Assembly (NCBI RefSeq): GCF_000426345.1
Contig: NZ_KE384523.1
Coordinates: forward strand, 22,958 to 71,973
DNA: 49,016 bases
Reading direction: 5' to 3'
Source: Cupriavidus phytohabitans
GTDB taxonomy: Bacteria > Pseudomonadota > Gammaproteobacteria > Burkholderiales > Burkholderiaceae
Of this stretch, positions 7,827 through 16,685 are shown piece after piece. The translations under genes were made by a program, and so were the position numbers. Position 1 is the stretch's first letter. Each line of letters opens with the position of its first letter. Under the pieces are notes generated by a model. It made no database searches, was not told the DNA's origin, and was given only the letters and a program-made list of their open reading frames with translations.

Positions 7827-8099
7827 ATGCCCAGCGGATGGCACGACGAGAACGCCAGCTACCGCGGCTACCGCATCCATGCCGCGGCGCTGCGCTATGG
7901 CAGCCAGCACGAAGGCTGGTGGACGCTGCGCGCCGAAGTCTGGCTTCACGGCACGCGGCTGCCGTGGCTGTGCCCCGTGATCCAGATGCGCTTTGGCTGT
8001 GCCAGCGATGCCACGCGCGCGGGCATGGCGTGGGGCCGCGAAGCCATCGATTCGCATATCGCCGGCCAGCGCGATGCCGAGGAGGCCGTGCAGCCCTAG
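7827..8099 (+). CDS. Small conserved hypothetical protein, 90 residues
   Basis: Follows the previous gene by 15 bases, so probably cotranscribed. The pattern YRGYRIHAAALRYGSQHEGWWTLRAEVWL followed by a helix containing AGMAWGREAIDSHIAG resembles the small beta-beta-alpha proteins seen across Burkholderiales (CV_2116/DUF6566-like); that family link is tentative. No catalytic residues are evident. The stop lies 12 bases from the convergent acyl-CoA ligase stop. Confidence 0.55.
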   Translation: MPSGWHDENASYRGYRIHAAALRYGSQHEGWWTLRAEVWLHGTRLPWLCPVIQMRFGCASDATRAGMAWGREAIDSHIAGQRDAEEAVQP

Positions 8100-8111
8100 C
8101 AGCCGCCGCGT

Positions 8112-9746
8112 TCAGACGTCGATGGCGGCATCCGACTTCACCTTGCGGCGCAATTCGAACTTCTGGATCTTTCCGGTCGACGTCTTGGGCAGCGGCCCGA
8201 AGTACACCGCCTTGGGCACCTTGAAGCCGGCCAGCAGCGTGCGGCAGTGCGCGATCAGGTCCTCGGCGGTGGCACTGGCCCCCTCCTTCAGCTCGACGAA
8301 GGCGCACGGCGTCTCGCCCCACTTGGCGTCAGGCTGCGCCACCACCGCCGCGGCAAGCACCGCGGGATGGCGATAGAGCGCATCTTCCACTTCCACGCTG
8401 GAAATGTTCTCGCCGCCGGAAATGATGATGTCCTTGCTGCGGTCCTTGATCTTGATATAGCCGTCGGGCATGCACACGCCGAGGTCGCCGGTATGGAACC
8501 AGCCGCCGGCGAATGCCTCGCGCGTGGCCTTCTCGTTCTTCAGGTAGCCCTTCATGCAGATGTTGCCGCGGAACATGATCTCGCCGATGGTCTCGCCGTC
8601 GGCTGGAACGGGCTGCATCGAATCAGGATCGAGCACGGCGACCTGCGACTGCAGGTGGTAGCGCACGCCCTGGCGCGCCTTGCGCACGGCGCGGTCCTGT
8701 TCCGACAGCGCACGCCAGTCATCCTGCTCGGCACAGACCGCGGCGGGACCATAGACCTCGGTCAGGCCGTAGACGTGCGTGAGTTCGAAGCCCATTGCCT
8801 CCATCTGCGCCAGCACCGCTGCGGGCGGCGGCGCGCCGGCGACCATGCCGCGCACCGGGCCGCGCACGCCTTCGCGCCACGATGGGGGCGCGTTGACCAG
8901 CGCGGTATGCACGATCGGCGCGGCACAGTAGTGCGTCACGCCTTCGGCGCGCATCAGGTCGAACACGAGCCTGGGCTCGAACTTGCGCAGGCAGACGTTG
9001 ACGCCCGCGCGTGCCGCGATGGTCCACGGGAAGCACCAGCCATTGCAGTGGAACATGGGCAGCGTCCACAGGTAGACCGGATGCTTGGGCAGGTCCCATT
9101 CCAGGATGTTGGAGATCGCGTTGATGGCCGCGCCGCGGTGGTGATAGACCACGCCCTTCGGATCGCCGGTCGTCCCGGAGGTGTAGTTCAGCGCGATCGC
9201 TTCCCACTCGTCGGCGGGCATGCGCCACGCGTAGTCCGGGTCGCCGGCTGCCAGGAAGGACTCGTAGTCGGTATCGCCGAACGGCTCGGCCTGCGGCCCC
9301 AGCGCATCATGGACCGCGATCACCTTGAGCCCGGGGATTTCCAGCGCGACCTGCCGCGCCAGTTCGGCAAACTCGGTGTCGGCGAGCAGCACGCGGGCCT
9401 CGCCATGGCGCAGCATGAAGACGAGGTTGGCGGCATCGAGGCGGATATTGAGCGCATTGAGCACGGCGCCCGCCATCGGCACGCCGAAATGCGCCTCGAC
9501 CATGGCAGGGGTGTTGGGCAACAGCGCGGCCACGGTATCGCCCTTGCCCACGCCGGCACGCGCCAGCGCGCTGGCCATGCGGCGCGCGCGCGCATAGGTG
9601 TCGCGCCAGTTCTGGCGCACCGGGCCGTGCACGATGGCCAGGCGGTCACCGTACACCTCGGCGGCGCGCACCAGGAAGTCGATGGGAGTGAGCGGTACGA
9701 AATTGGCCGCATTGCGGGCCAGGCCGCTGTCGAAATCAGTTGGCAT
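8112..9746 (-). CDS. AMP-forming acyl-CoA synthetase (medium-chain / DmdB-like)
   Basis: A 544-residue ANL-superfamily ligase that activates a carboxylic acid to acyl-CoA via acyl-AMP. The P-loop motif YTSGTTGDPKGV lies at 188-199; later come GLTEVYGP, GWFHTGDLG (ATP/AMP-binding Asp) and IKDRSKDIIISGGENISSVEVE with the hinge, and the C-terminal catalytic lysine in KTSTGKIQK. The overall pattern matches the group annotated as 3-methylmercaptopropionyl-CoA ligase-like or AAE-type synthetases; the actual acyl substrate is unknown. GGAGA precedes the ATG. It is divergent from a Crp/Fnr regulator that may control it. Confidence 0.88.
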   Translation of the reverse strand: MPTDFDSGLARNAANFVPLTPIDFLVRAAEVYGDRLAIVHGPVRQNWRDTYARARRMASALARAGVGKGDTVAALLPNTPAMVEAHFGVPMAGAVLNALNIRLDAANLVFMLRHGEARVLLADTEFAELARQVALEIPGLKVIAVHDALGPQAEPFGDTDYESFLAAGDPDYAWRMPADEWEAIALNYTSGTTGDPKGVVYHHRGAAINAISNILEWDLPKHPVYLWTLPMFHCNGWCFPWTIAARAGVNVCLRKFEPRLVFDLMRAEGVTHYCAAPIVHTALVNAPPSWREGVRGPVRGMVAGAPPPAAVLAQMEAMGFELTHVYGLTEVYGPAAVCAEQDDWRALSEQDRAVRKARQGVRYHLQSQVAVLDPDSMQPVPADGETIGEIMFRGNICMKGYLKNEKATREAFAGGWFHTGDLGVCMPDGYIKIKDRSKDIIISGGENISSVEVEDALYRHPAVLAAAVVAQPDAKWGETPCAFVELKEGASATAEDLIAHCRTLLAGFKVPKAVYFGPLPKTSTGKIQKFELRRKVKSDAAIDV

Positions 9747-9798
9747 TGATGTGTCTCCGCTTGTCGCACTTTTTCTGGGGCAAGGCTATCATCGCAGA

Positions 9799-9823
9799 CA
9801 TCCGGCGCACTGTCGTCCGGATG
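9799..9823. promoter_or_regulatory. Inverted repeat in ligase / Crp intergenic region
   Basis: CATCCGG and CCGGATG arms separated by 11 bases, centred between the two divergent genes. It is not a canonical Crp or Fnr box (TGTGA or TTGAT arms), but placement suggests an operator for the regulator at 9903. Confidence 0.4.
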
Positions 9824-9902
9824 ACAAACTCCCCGCAAACCCGCGCCAGCCAAGGCTTACGCGAATCTTACAAAGTGCCGCGCAGCCGCTCGCGCCGATG
9901 TC

Positions 9903-10607
9903 ATGACCGCATCCCAGAACCCTGCCCGCGCCCCTGAAAGCACGCTGGCCAGCCATGCGTGGTACGCCGCGCTGGCGGCGGAACACCAGGCGCTGGCCGC
10001 GCGCGAAACGCTGCTGCAGTCCTTTGCCGCGGGCGCCTTCATTGCCCGGCGCGGCGAGCCTTCGCGCTACTGGATCGGGGTCGACAGCGGCCTGATCAAG
10101 CTGGCGGTGTACACGCCTGACGGGCGCGGTTGCACTTTTTCCGGCGTGCCGGCCGGCGGCTGGTGCGGCGAAGGCAGCGTGATCAAGCGCGAAGACCGCC
10201 GCTATGACGTGATCGCCATCCGCGACTCGCAAGTGCTGCTGGTGCCAGAGCCGGTCTTCAACACGCTGCTGGCGCAGAGCCTGCCGTTTGCCAGCTTTGT
10301 CGTACGCCAGCTCAACGAACGGATGGGCCAGTTCATCGCCACGGTGCAGAACGACCGCCTGCTCGGCGCCGACGCGCGCGTGGCGCAGGCAATCGCGCAG
10401 CTGTTCCATCCTGACCTGTATCCGCGCACCAGCCCCGTGCTGGAACTGTCGCAGGAGGAGATCGGCCTGCTGACCGGGCTGTCGCGGCAACGCGTCAACC
10501 AGGCGCTGCGCCGGCTGGCAGAAGCCGGCATGGTGCACCTGTCCTACCAGAGCATCCGCGTGACTGACTTGCCGCGGTTGCGCAGCTTCGGGCTGTCGGA
10601 GCTGTAG
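9903..10607 (+). CDS. Crp/Fnr family transcriptional regulator
   Basis: A 234-residue protein with an N-terminal cyclic-nucleotide-binding-like beta barrel (about 35-130), a long dimer helix and a C-terminal winged helix. The helix-turn-helix is at 183-210 with the recognition segment LSRQRVNQALRRL. The N-terminal part lacks the cysteine cluster of Fnr and the canonical RxS cAMP pocket, so the ligand is unknown. Divergent from the acyl-CoA ligase, which is its most likely target. Confidence 0.88.
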   Translation: MTASQNPARAPESTLASHAWYAALAAEHQALAARETLLQSFAAGAFIARRGEPSRYWIGVDSGLIKLAVYTPDGRGCTFSGVPAGGWCGEGSVIKREDRRYDVIAIRDSQVLLVPEPVFNTLLAQSLPFASFVVRQLNERMGQFIATVQNDRLLGADARVAQAIAQLFHPDLYPRTSPVLELSQEEIGLLTGLSRQRVNQALRRLAEAGMVHLSYQSIRVTDLPRLRSFGLSEL

Positions 10608-10638
10608 CAGCTCCGGATGCCCGTTGAATCAAAGAAGA

Positions 10639-10665
10639 GGTTCCACAGGCGTTGCCCGTGGAACC
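10639..10665 (-). terminator. Hairpin between convergent genes, possible terminator
   Basis: Perfect 8-bp stem GGTTCCAC / GTGGAACC with an 11-base loop. On the minus strand it is followed by the T-rich TCTTCTTTGATT, so it may end the hydrolase transcript; it also lies 30 bases after the Crp/Fnr stop. Confidence 0.45.
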
Positions 10666-10745
10666 ATCAAAACCCGGCTGCCGTGGAAAGTGTCATCAAG
10701 ACCGGAGGTCGGCACCCGGAGTGGAGACGCAATGAATGGTGAATC

Positions 10746-11315
10746 TCACAGCTCGCGGAGCAACTCCGCTGCCTTCTGCCAGTTGCCATATCCGTCGGAC
10801 GGCGAGAGGTGGCCAATGTCGCCCCCATTGACGAAGCGGCTGCCCCAGGCCTGCGCAAGGGCTTGGACCTGCTCGAATCCTCCGATCGGATCGTTGCGGC
10901 TGCCGACCACGATGCTCGGAAACGGCAGGCGCGCCCTCGGCAGCGGTGTCCAGCCGCTGGCAGCCAGGGTCTGCGGATCGGAGTAGCCGGCGGGCAGGGG
11001 CGTGTCGAGGTCGGCGGGGGCCGCAAGCAACGCGCCCTGGACCTCGCGCGTCGTCTGTTGCGCCCAGTGGACCGTGATGCAGCATCCCATGCTATGGGCC
11101 ACCAGGACGATCGGCCCTTGGATGCTGCTGACGACGCGCTCCAGGTTCGCCACCCTGGCACTGCACAGCGCCTTGTCCTGGTCGATCTGCGGCACGATCT
11201 GCACCGCCCTTCCCTGCGCTTGCAGTTGCTCGGCGAGCAGCGATTGCCAGTGCTCCGGCATATGGTCGCGAAGACCGGGAACAATCACGACCGTCGGCTG
11301 GTTGGTAGAAGTCAT
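10746..11315 (-). CDS. RBBP9/YdeN family serine hydrolase
   Basis: A 189-residue alpha/beta hydrolase of the DUF1234/RBBP9 group. It begins VVIVPGLRDHMPEHW, a hallmark of the family (PG-h-W), has the elbow VAHSMGC with Ser75, a likely acid in VGSRNDPIG and a likely base in GDIGHLSPSDGYG. Family length is normal. Known members act on small esters; the role here is unknown. It lies downstream of the porin on the same strand, separated by 167 bases. Confidence 0.85.
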   Translation of the reverse strand: MTSTNQPTVVIVPGLRDHMPEHWQSLLAEQLQAQGRAVQIVPQIDQDKALCSARVANLERVVSSIQGPIVLVAHSMGCCITVHWAQQTTREVQGALLAAPADLDTPLPAGYSDPQTLAASGWTPLPRARLPFPSIVVGSRNDPIGGFEQVQALAQAWGSRFVNGGDIGHLSPSDGYGNWQKAAELLREL

Positions 11316-11482
11316 GGATTTCGATTTCCTCGGTTACTCGGTTAAGGCCCGGAGCGTGATCGTTCTGCGCCCGCCGGATGAACTTGCCACGCTCCCTTCC
11401 GCGCGAAGCGTGGCATATCGCGAGGCGAGATACCGTGAGCGCAGGCTGCTGCCTGCGCCCGGCATCGCCACCGCGCGGGTGG

Positions 11483-12640
11483 TCAGAAGATATGGCGGAT
11501 GCCCACAGCCGCACCGAACATGGACTTCTGCCCACTGGGCAGCGAGTAGCTGTTGCCCAGCGCCAGGCTGGTGGCGAAGCCGCTCGCCGCCGAGTCCATG
11601 GTCAGGCCGGCGTTGCGGGTATACGCCGTGGTCAGGTACACGTCGGTCCGCTTCGAGATCGAGTAGTCAGTGATCAGAGCGATCTGCCACGGATTGGCCG
11701 CGTGCGTGTTGCCGCCGACGTTCTTCAGGTTCTGGTAGTCATACTCCAGCGTGAAATCCAGCGCCGCCGACACGCGGTACTGGCCACCGATCCAGTAGAA
11801 GTCGTCGCGCAGGAACTCCCTGCCTGTATGGTCCTTGTTCTGCCCCCAGCGGTAGCCGCCCATCACCTTGCCCGCGCCGACCGAATAGCTGGCCATGACG
11901 GCCGCCTTCTTCAACGTGCCGTTGCTGGTGCCGATCGTCGGGTTCCACTGGTCGTAGGCAACGCCCAGGCCGAGCGGGCCGTTGATGTAGGTCACGCCCG
12001 CACCGTAGGCCGAATCCCGGCGGAACTGGCCCGGTATTTCGCCGTTGCCGCCCAACGTGGGAATACCGGGGTTGATCTGCGGCAGCGTCGTACCGACACC
12101 GAACGACCAGTGCGCCACGGCGGTCACGGGACCGAACTTGCCGGTGTACTGCGCCACGTTGTCCTCGCGGAAGTTCGCGCCGGCGATAACGCCCGCCGGT
12201 TCATACTGCGTGGCGAAGCGGGCCGGCACGAAGTTGGCCAACGACACGAACAACGACGTGTACTGGCGGCCGAAGGTGACCTGCCCGTAATCGGATTTGA
12301 GGCCGACAAAAGCCTGGCGGCCGAACATGCGTCCGCCCTGCTGCTGGGTGCCGGTATCGGCGTTGAAGCCGCTTTCCAGCACGAAGATGGACTTCAGCCC
12401 GCCACCGAGGTCTTCCGTGCCGCGCAGGCCCCAACGCGAGCCGGAGTAGCCGCCGGAGTTCTCACGGAACACCGAGTGGCCCGTACCGGGATTAAAGCCG
12501 TTAGCCGCCGACGGGACGACGCCGACCTTGTTGACGTATTCGAGGTTGACGTCGATCACGCCGTACAACGTTACGCCGGACTGCGCCTGGGCTGCACCAC
12601 ATGCCATCGCGGCGGCCAGGGCAAGAATCGCTCTTCTCAT
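11483..12640 (-). CDS. Gram-negative outer membrane porin (Burkholderiales type)
   Basis: A 385-residue trimeric general porin precursor. The signal peptide ends in AQA; the mature protein starts QSGVTLYGVIDVNLEY, the standard first beta strand. A 16-strand barrel pattern follows, with RWGLRGTEDLGGGL and VGLKSDYGQVTFGRQY blocks, and the C-terminus GIRHIF ends in the Phe needed for BAM recognition. A strong ribosome site (GGAGGATGGGAG) precedes the ATG. It probably admits the substrate of the catabolic genes upstream, with which it may be co-regulated. Confidence 0.92.
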   Translation of the reverse strand: MRRAILALAAAMACGAAQAQSGVTLYGVIDVNLEYVNKVGVVPSAANGFNPGTGHSVFRENSGGYSGSRWGLRGTEDLGGGLKSIFVLESGFNADTGTQQQGGRMFGRQAFVGLKSDYGQVTFGRQYTSLFVSLANFVPARFATQYEPAGVIAGANFREDNVAQYTGKFGPVTAVAHWSFGVGTTLPQINPGIPTLGGNGEIPGQFRRDSAYGAGVTYINGPLGLGVAYDQWNPTIGTSNGTLKKAAVMASYSVGAGKVMGGYRWGQNKDHTGREFLRDDFYWIGGQYRVSAALDFTLEYDYQNLKNVGGNTHAANPWQIALITDYSISKRTDVYLTTAYTRNAGLTMDSAASGFATSLALGNSYSLPSGQKSMFGAAVGIRHIF

Positions 12641-12810
12641 CTACTCCCATCCTCCATGGTTCATCGTTCTCATTTGTTTGTTTTCAGACTCAGTCACAGC
12701 GACTTCCGGCGCCAGGTGCGCCGCTACTACAGGGAGGCTCTGCGATCCGCCACCTTTTGATCAACGTTCTGCAGCCATGACCTCCCGGTATGCGAGCCAG
12801 CCCGCCCGGA

Positions 12811-13659
12811 TCAGAAAGGGCGGTCTCCGATGATCGTTGCGCGGTCCATCCTCCGGTTGCACGGCGGATAGTCCATGACGGCGTAATGTTGGGTCGACCG
12901 GTTGTCCCAGATAGCCACGCTGTTCTTCCTCCAGCGCCAGCGGACCTGGTGTTCGGGGATGTGCGCCTGCGTAACCAGGTAGCGCAACAGGTCGGCACCG
13001 CCAGGGCTGTAGTCCTGCCCAAAGCGCACGCGGCCCGGCGTGTGGAAGTTGGTGAAGTGCGTGGTAAACCCGTTGACGAACAGCACCTTCTCGCCAGTCT
13101 CCGGGTGGGTCCGCACCACCGGATGCTCGGCGTCAGGGAACTGACTCTTCAGCGCCAGGCGCCGCTCGATTGGCATGGCGGCGCCAAAGCTCGCCTCGAT
13201 GCTGTGACGCGCCCGAAGGTCGGCAATCTGCTCCTTGACGTGGGCGGGCAGGTTTTCGTACGCAAGCACCATGTTGGCCCACATGGTGTCGCCCCCGACG
13301 GGCGGGCACTCCCAGCACCGCAGGACAGCGCCAAGCGGCGGTACTTCGCGCCAGGTCGCATCGGTGTGCCAGGCGTTCTCGTAACGATCCGGCGGGTTGG
13401 CGGGCGTCTTGTAGATCTGCACCAACCCCGGATTCTCCGGGTCGCTACCCGTCACAGGGTGATCCTCCAGATCCCCGAAGCGGCGCGCGAAGGCCACGTG
13501 CTGGGCAGCGGTGATGTCCTGGTCGCGCAGAAACAGGACGCGGTGCCTGAGCAGCGCCTCGCGGATGCCGGCGAACACGCCATCATCATGGATCGCATCG
13601 GCAAGGCTGACCCCGATGAGTTCTGCGCCGATTGCGCAGGTAAGTTGTTCAACTCGCAT
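12811..13659 (-). CDS. TauD/TfdA-type Fe(II)/2-oxoglutarate dioxygenase
   Basis: A 282-residue non-heme iron dioxygenase of the TauD family. The metal triad is WHTD (His98, Asp100) and His258 in STQHYAV; Arg270 (in NRRMDR) is placed to bind 2-oxoglutarate. Characterised members (TauD, TfdA, AtsK, clavaminate-like) hydroxylate next to a sulfonate, ether or sulfate group, releasing the leaving group with succinate and CO2. The substrate here is unknown. It follows the TctC gene by 12 bases, so it belongs to the operon that contains two BKACE enzymes and might generate or trim their substrate. Confidence 0.9.
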   Translation of the reverse strand: MRVEQLTCAIGAELIGVSLADAIHDDGVFAGIREALLRHRVLFLRDQDITAAQHVAFARRFGDLEDHPVTGSDPENPGLVQIYKTPANPPDRYENAWHTDATWREVPPLGAVLRCWECPPVGGDTMWANMVLAYENLPAHVKEQIADLRARHSIEASFGAAMPIERRLALKSQFPDAEHPVVRTHPETGEKVLFVNGFTTHFTNFHTPGRVRFGQDYSPGGADLLRYLVTQAHIPEHQVRWRWRKNSVAIWDNRSTQHYAVMDYPPCNRRMDRATIIGDRPF

Positions 13660-13671
13660 GGTCGATGGATG

Positions 13672-14652
13672 TCATTGCGGCTGGATGTTGAACGTCTTCA
13701 CGATGCGGGCGTTGCGATCGAAATCGGCGCGCAGATCCTGGCTGAGCTGGCCAAGGCTCTGCGGCTGCAGCGGCTCGAACCCGAGCGCGGCAATCCGTTC
13801 CTGCACGCCGGCCCTGGAGGCTGCCTTGTAGACCGCGGCCTGGATCTTCTCGGTCAGGTCCGCCGGCAGCCTGGACGACACGAACACGCCGGTCCAGTTG
13901 CTGAAGTCAACGTCCGGATAGCCCAGTTCGGCGAAGGTCGGCACCTGCGGGAGCATCGGCAAGCGCTGCTTGGCGGCCACGGCATAGGCCTTGAGCTTGC
14001 CCGCCTTGAGGTACGGCAGCGAGGTCACCATGCCGTCATACATCACGGCGATCTGCCCGCCCATCACCTGCGTCAGGGCCGGCGGCGATCCCGGGAACGG
14101 GATGTTCTGGAGATCGATCCCGGCCTTCTGGTTCATGATCATGCCGGCGTACTGCGAGGCCGTGCCCGGGCCATAGGTGGCGAAACTCAGGTTGCCCGGA
14201 TGCGCCTTCACGTAGCTGATCAGCCCCGGCAGGTCCTTGGCCGGCAGGCCGGGGGCGCTGACGAGCAGCAGGGTCGACCTGGCTGCGGCGGCAACCGGCC
14301 TCACGTCCTTCATCGGATCGTAGGGCACCTTCATCACGTGGGGGATTTCCGCAAACACGTTGGTTGCCGACACCAGGATGGTCTGGCCATCGGGCGGCGC
14401 CGCCAGCAGTGCGCCGACCGCGATGGCGCCGCCGGCACCCGGCTTGTTGTCGACGACCACGGGCTGGCCCAGCTCTGCCGTGAGTTGTTCGGACAGCATG
14501 CGTGCCATCACGTCCATCGTGCCGCCGGCAGGCGCTGGCACCAGTACGCGCACCGGCTTGTTGGTCCATGCCATGGCGGCGGGCATGGCAAGTGCAAGAA
14601 TCGTCGCGGCGACGACGCGGCGCACGCGCAGAACGGCAGGTCGGTCTGACAT
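13672..14652 (-). CDS. Bug/TctC family periplasmic solute-binding protein
   Basis: A 326-residue tripartite-tricarboxylate receptor. The signal peptide (VVAATILALAMPAAMA) is followed by KPVRVLVPAPAGGTMDVMARML, the canonical Bug ligand loop, then VVDNKPGAGGAIAVGAL. The start at 14652 has GGAG 7 bases upstream; the frame extends to 14718 without support. Bug proteins bind small carboxylates and are greatly expanded in Burkholderiales, often without TctAB partners, as here. Its operon position suggests it senses or delivers the substrate of the BKACE pathway. Confidence 0.92.
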   Translation of the reverse strand: MSDRPAVLRVRRVVAATILALAMPAAMAWTNKPVRVLVPAPAGGTMDVMARMLSEQLTAELGQPVVVDNKPGAGGAIAVGALLAAPPDGQTILVSATNVFAEIPHVMKVPYDPMKDVRPVAAAARSTLLLVSAPGLPAKDLPGLISYVKAHPGNLSFATYGPGTASQYAGMIMNQKAGIDLQNIPFPGSPPALTQVMGGQIAVMYDGMVTSLPYLKAGKLKAYAVAAKQRLPMLPQVPTFAELGYPDVDFSNWTGVFVSSRLPADLTEKIQAAVYKAASRAGVQERIAALGFEPLQPQSLGQLSQDLRADFDRNARIVKTFNIQPQ

Positions 14653-14790
14653 CTTTGTCTCCATCTCGGTATTTCCGGCAATGTGAACTTGCCTTCGAGG
14701 GCGCAGCCGCCCCTCCACCCTCGCCCCTGCGAGGATGGAAATGCGACTGCGGCATGCGTGCGAAGGGAAAGCCCGCGCTATGGCACCGCT

Positions 14791-15762
14791 TTACGGCACC
14801 AGTACGGTGGCGCCGCTCGTCTGCCTGTTTTCCAGTGCGCGATGGGCCTGCGCGGCGTCTTCCAGCGCGAACTGCTGCTTCGGCTCGCTGGTGATCTTTC
14901 CGGCCGTCACCATGTCGAACACCTCGTTGGCCATGGCGAGCATGTGCGAGCGCGGCGTGGCGTAGTGCACCATGGCCGGACGCGTGACCCAGAGCGAACC
15001 CTTCGCCGCCAGCGTGCGGCTGTCGATCTCGACGGGACCTGAAGTCGTGCCGTTGCTGACCAGCGTGCCGCGCACCTGCAGGCAGGACAGCGAGGCGTCC
15101 AGCGTCGACTTGCCGACCGAATCGAACACCACCGGCACCTTCTTGCCGTCGGTGATTTCCATCACGCGCTCGACGATGTTCTCGCGCGAGGTGACAATGA
15201 CGTGCGAGCAGCCGTTGGCCCTGGCAAGCTCCGCCTTCTCGTCGGTGCTGACCGTTCCGATCATGTTTACGCCCAGCGCGCGTGCCCACTGGCAGGCGAT
15301 CAGGCCCACGCCTCCGGCCGCGGCGTGATAGAGGATGGTCTCGCCACCCTTGAGCGGATAGACCTGGCGGAACAGATACTGCGCCGTCATGCCCTTCATG
15401 ATGAGCGTGGAAGCGGTACGGTCCGAGACACCATCCGGCAGCGGAATCAGCACCTCGGCAGGCATGACCCGCACGTCCGCATAAGCGCCTTGCGGGCCGA
15501 GCAGGTAGCCCACGCGGTCGCCCACGCGGATGTCCGTCACGCCGGGCCCCACCGCCTCGACGACACCAACGGCGTCGGAGCCCAGGCCGTTGGGAAGTTC
15601 GAGGGGATAGTGGCCGGTCCGAAAATAGATGTCGATGAAGTTGACGGCGATATAAGTGTGCCGCACGCGAGCCTGGCCCGGGCCGGGATCACCTACCTCC
15701 ACGGACTCGAGCTTGAGGACATCAGCGCTGCCTGTCTCGTGAAACCGAATTGCTTTTGCCAT
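14791..15762 (-). CDS. NADPH:quinone reductase-type MDR oxidoreductase
   Basis: A 323-residue zinc-independent medium-chain dehydrogenase/reductase of the QOR (zeta-crystallin) group. It starts AIRFHETGSADVLKLE, has GSDAVGVVEAVGPGV and the Rossmann motif AAAGGVGLIACQWARALG, and lacks structural zinc cysteines. Known members reduce quinones or enones with NADPH. It is the fourth gene of the catabolic array, 69 bases after the SDR gene; there it could reduce or isomerise an enone intermediate. Substrate unknown. Confidence 0.88.
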   Translation of the reverse strand: MAKAIRFHETGSADVLKLESVEVGDPGPGQARVRHTYIAVNFIDIYFRTGHYPLELPNGLGSDAVGVVEAVGPGVTDIRVGDRVGYLLGPQGAYADVRVMPAEVLIPLPDGVSDRTASTLIMKGMTAQYLFRQVYPLKGGETILYHAAAGGVGLIACQWARALGVNMIGTVSTDEKAELARANGCSHVIVTSRENIVERVMEITDGKKVPVVFDSVGKSTLDASLSCLQVRGTLVSNGTTSGPVEIDSRTLAAKGSLWVTRPAMVHYATPRSHMLAMANEVFDMVTAGKITSEPKQQFALEDAAQAHRALENRQTSGATVLVP

Positions 15763-15831
15763 GACTTGTCTCCTGAAATGCCTTGTTCATTGCCTCTGAC
15801 CGCGCCTGGGGCAAGCCCAGCGTGTCGGCGG

Positions 15832-16578
15832 CTACATCGCTGTCTTGCCACCATTGACGCCGAGAATCTGGCCCGTTATGTATCTGGACCGCGCGGACGC
15901 GAGGAACACGATGGCGTCGGCGACCTCCTCCGGGGTCCCAATCCGGCCCGCCGGGATCGTCGCCGCAACTGCCGCAATGTTGTCGGCGCCTCCTGCAATG
16001 CGGTCCAGCATCCCGGTATCGATAGGGCCAGGCGCGACCGCATTCACTCGCACATTCGATCTGCCTGCCTCGAGTGCCGCAGCCTTGGTCAAGCCCTCGA
16101 TCGCGTGCTTGCTGGCCACATACATTGGATTCTGCGCATTGCCGCGGCTTCCCATGGTCGAGGAGAGGTTGATCACAACGCCCTCTTTCTGTTCCAGCAT
16201 GACGCGCAACTCATACTTCATGCTCAGGAACGTCCCAAGGACATTGGCGTCGAAAGTTGTCGCATAGGATTCAACTGTCTGGTCGACGATCGACCCCGGC
16301 GTGCCTTCGGTCCCTGCACTGTTCACTGCGACATCGAGCCGTCCAAAGCGGGTGACGGTATGCTCGACGAGTTGGCGGACCTGCTCCTCATCAGCTACGT
16401 CAGCGGGTACAAACTCGGCCTCGGCACCGAGTTCCCGGAGTTGGGATACAAGTGCGGCGCCTGCGGTGGCATTGCGGCCGGAGCAAACCAGCTGTGCCCC
16501 ATCACGGCCGAATGCAAGCGCCGTGGCGCGGCCGATCCCAGACGTGGCTCCCGTAACGAGAACGACGGTACGAGTCAT
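15832..16578 (-). CDS. Short-chain dehydrogenase/reductase (FabG-like)
   Basis: A 248-residue classical SDR. The cofactor motif TGATSGIG is at 9-16, the NSAG motif follows in the middle, and the catalytic set is Ser in INLSSTMGS with YVASK (Tyr and Lys). The C-terminal GQILGVNGGKTAM is typical. I start at 16578, with AAGGAA 7 bases upstream, rather than at 16599. Directly downstream of two BKACE genes, it is well placed to oxidise a 3-hydroxy acid to the 3-keto acid that BKACE enzymes cleave; this is inference. Confidence 0.9.
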   Translation of the reverse strand: MTRTVVLVTGATSGIGRATALAFGRDGAQLVCSGRNATAGAALVSQLRELGAEAEFVPADVADEEQVRQLVEHTVTRFGRLDVAVNSAGTEGTPGSIVDQTVESYATTFDANVLGTFLSMKYELRVMLEQKEGVVINLSSTMGSRGNAQNPMYVASKHAIEGLTKAAALEAGRSNVRVNAVAPGPIDTGMLDRIAGGADNIAAVAATIPAGRIGTPEEVADAIVFLASARSRYITGQILGVNGGKTAM

Positions 16579-16685
16579 GACATTCCTTATTTGAATCAAG
16601 TCAAAACAGATCGATCCGGTTGCAGCAATTCAGGCTGGAGTGCGCACTTCAACCGGATCAATTCTTGGTCTGTGCCGTAGCAGGC

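Noticed and set aside
12790..14649. A 619-residue plus-strand frame
   Set aside because: Antisense to TauD and TctC genes with clear motifs; His/Arg-rich composition typical of shadows.
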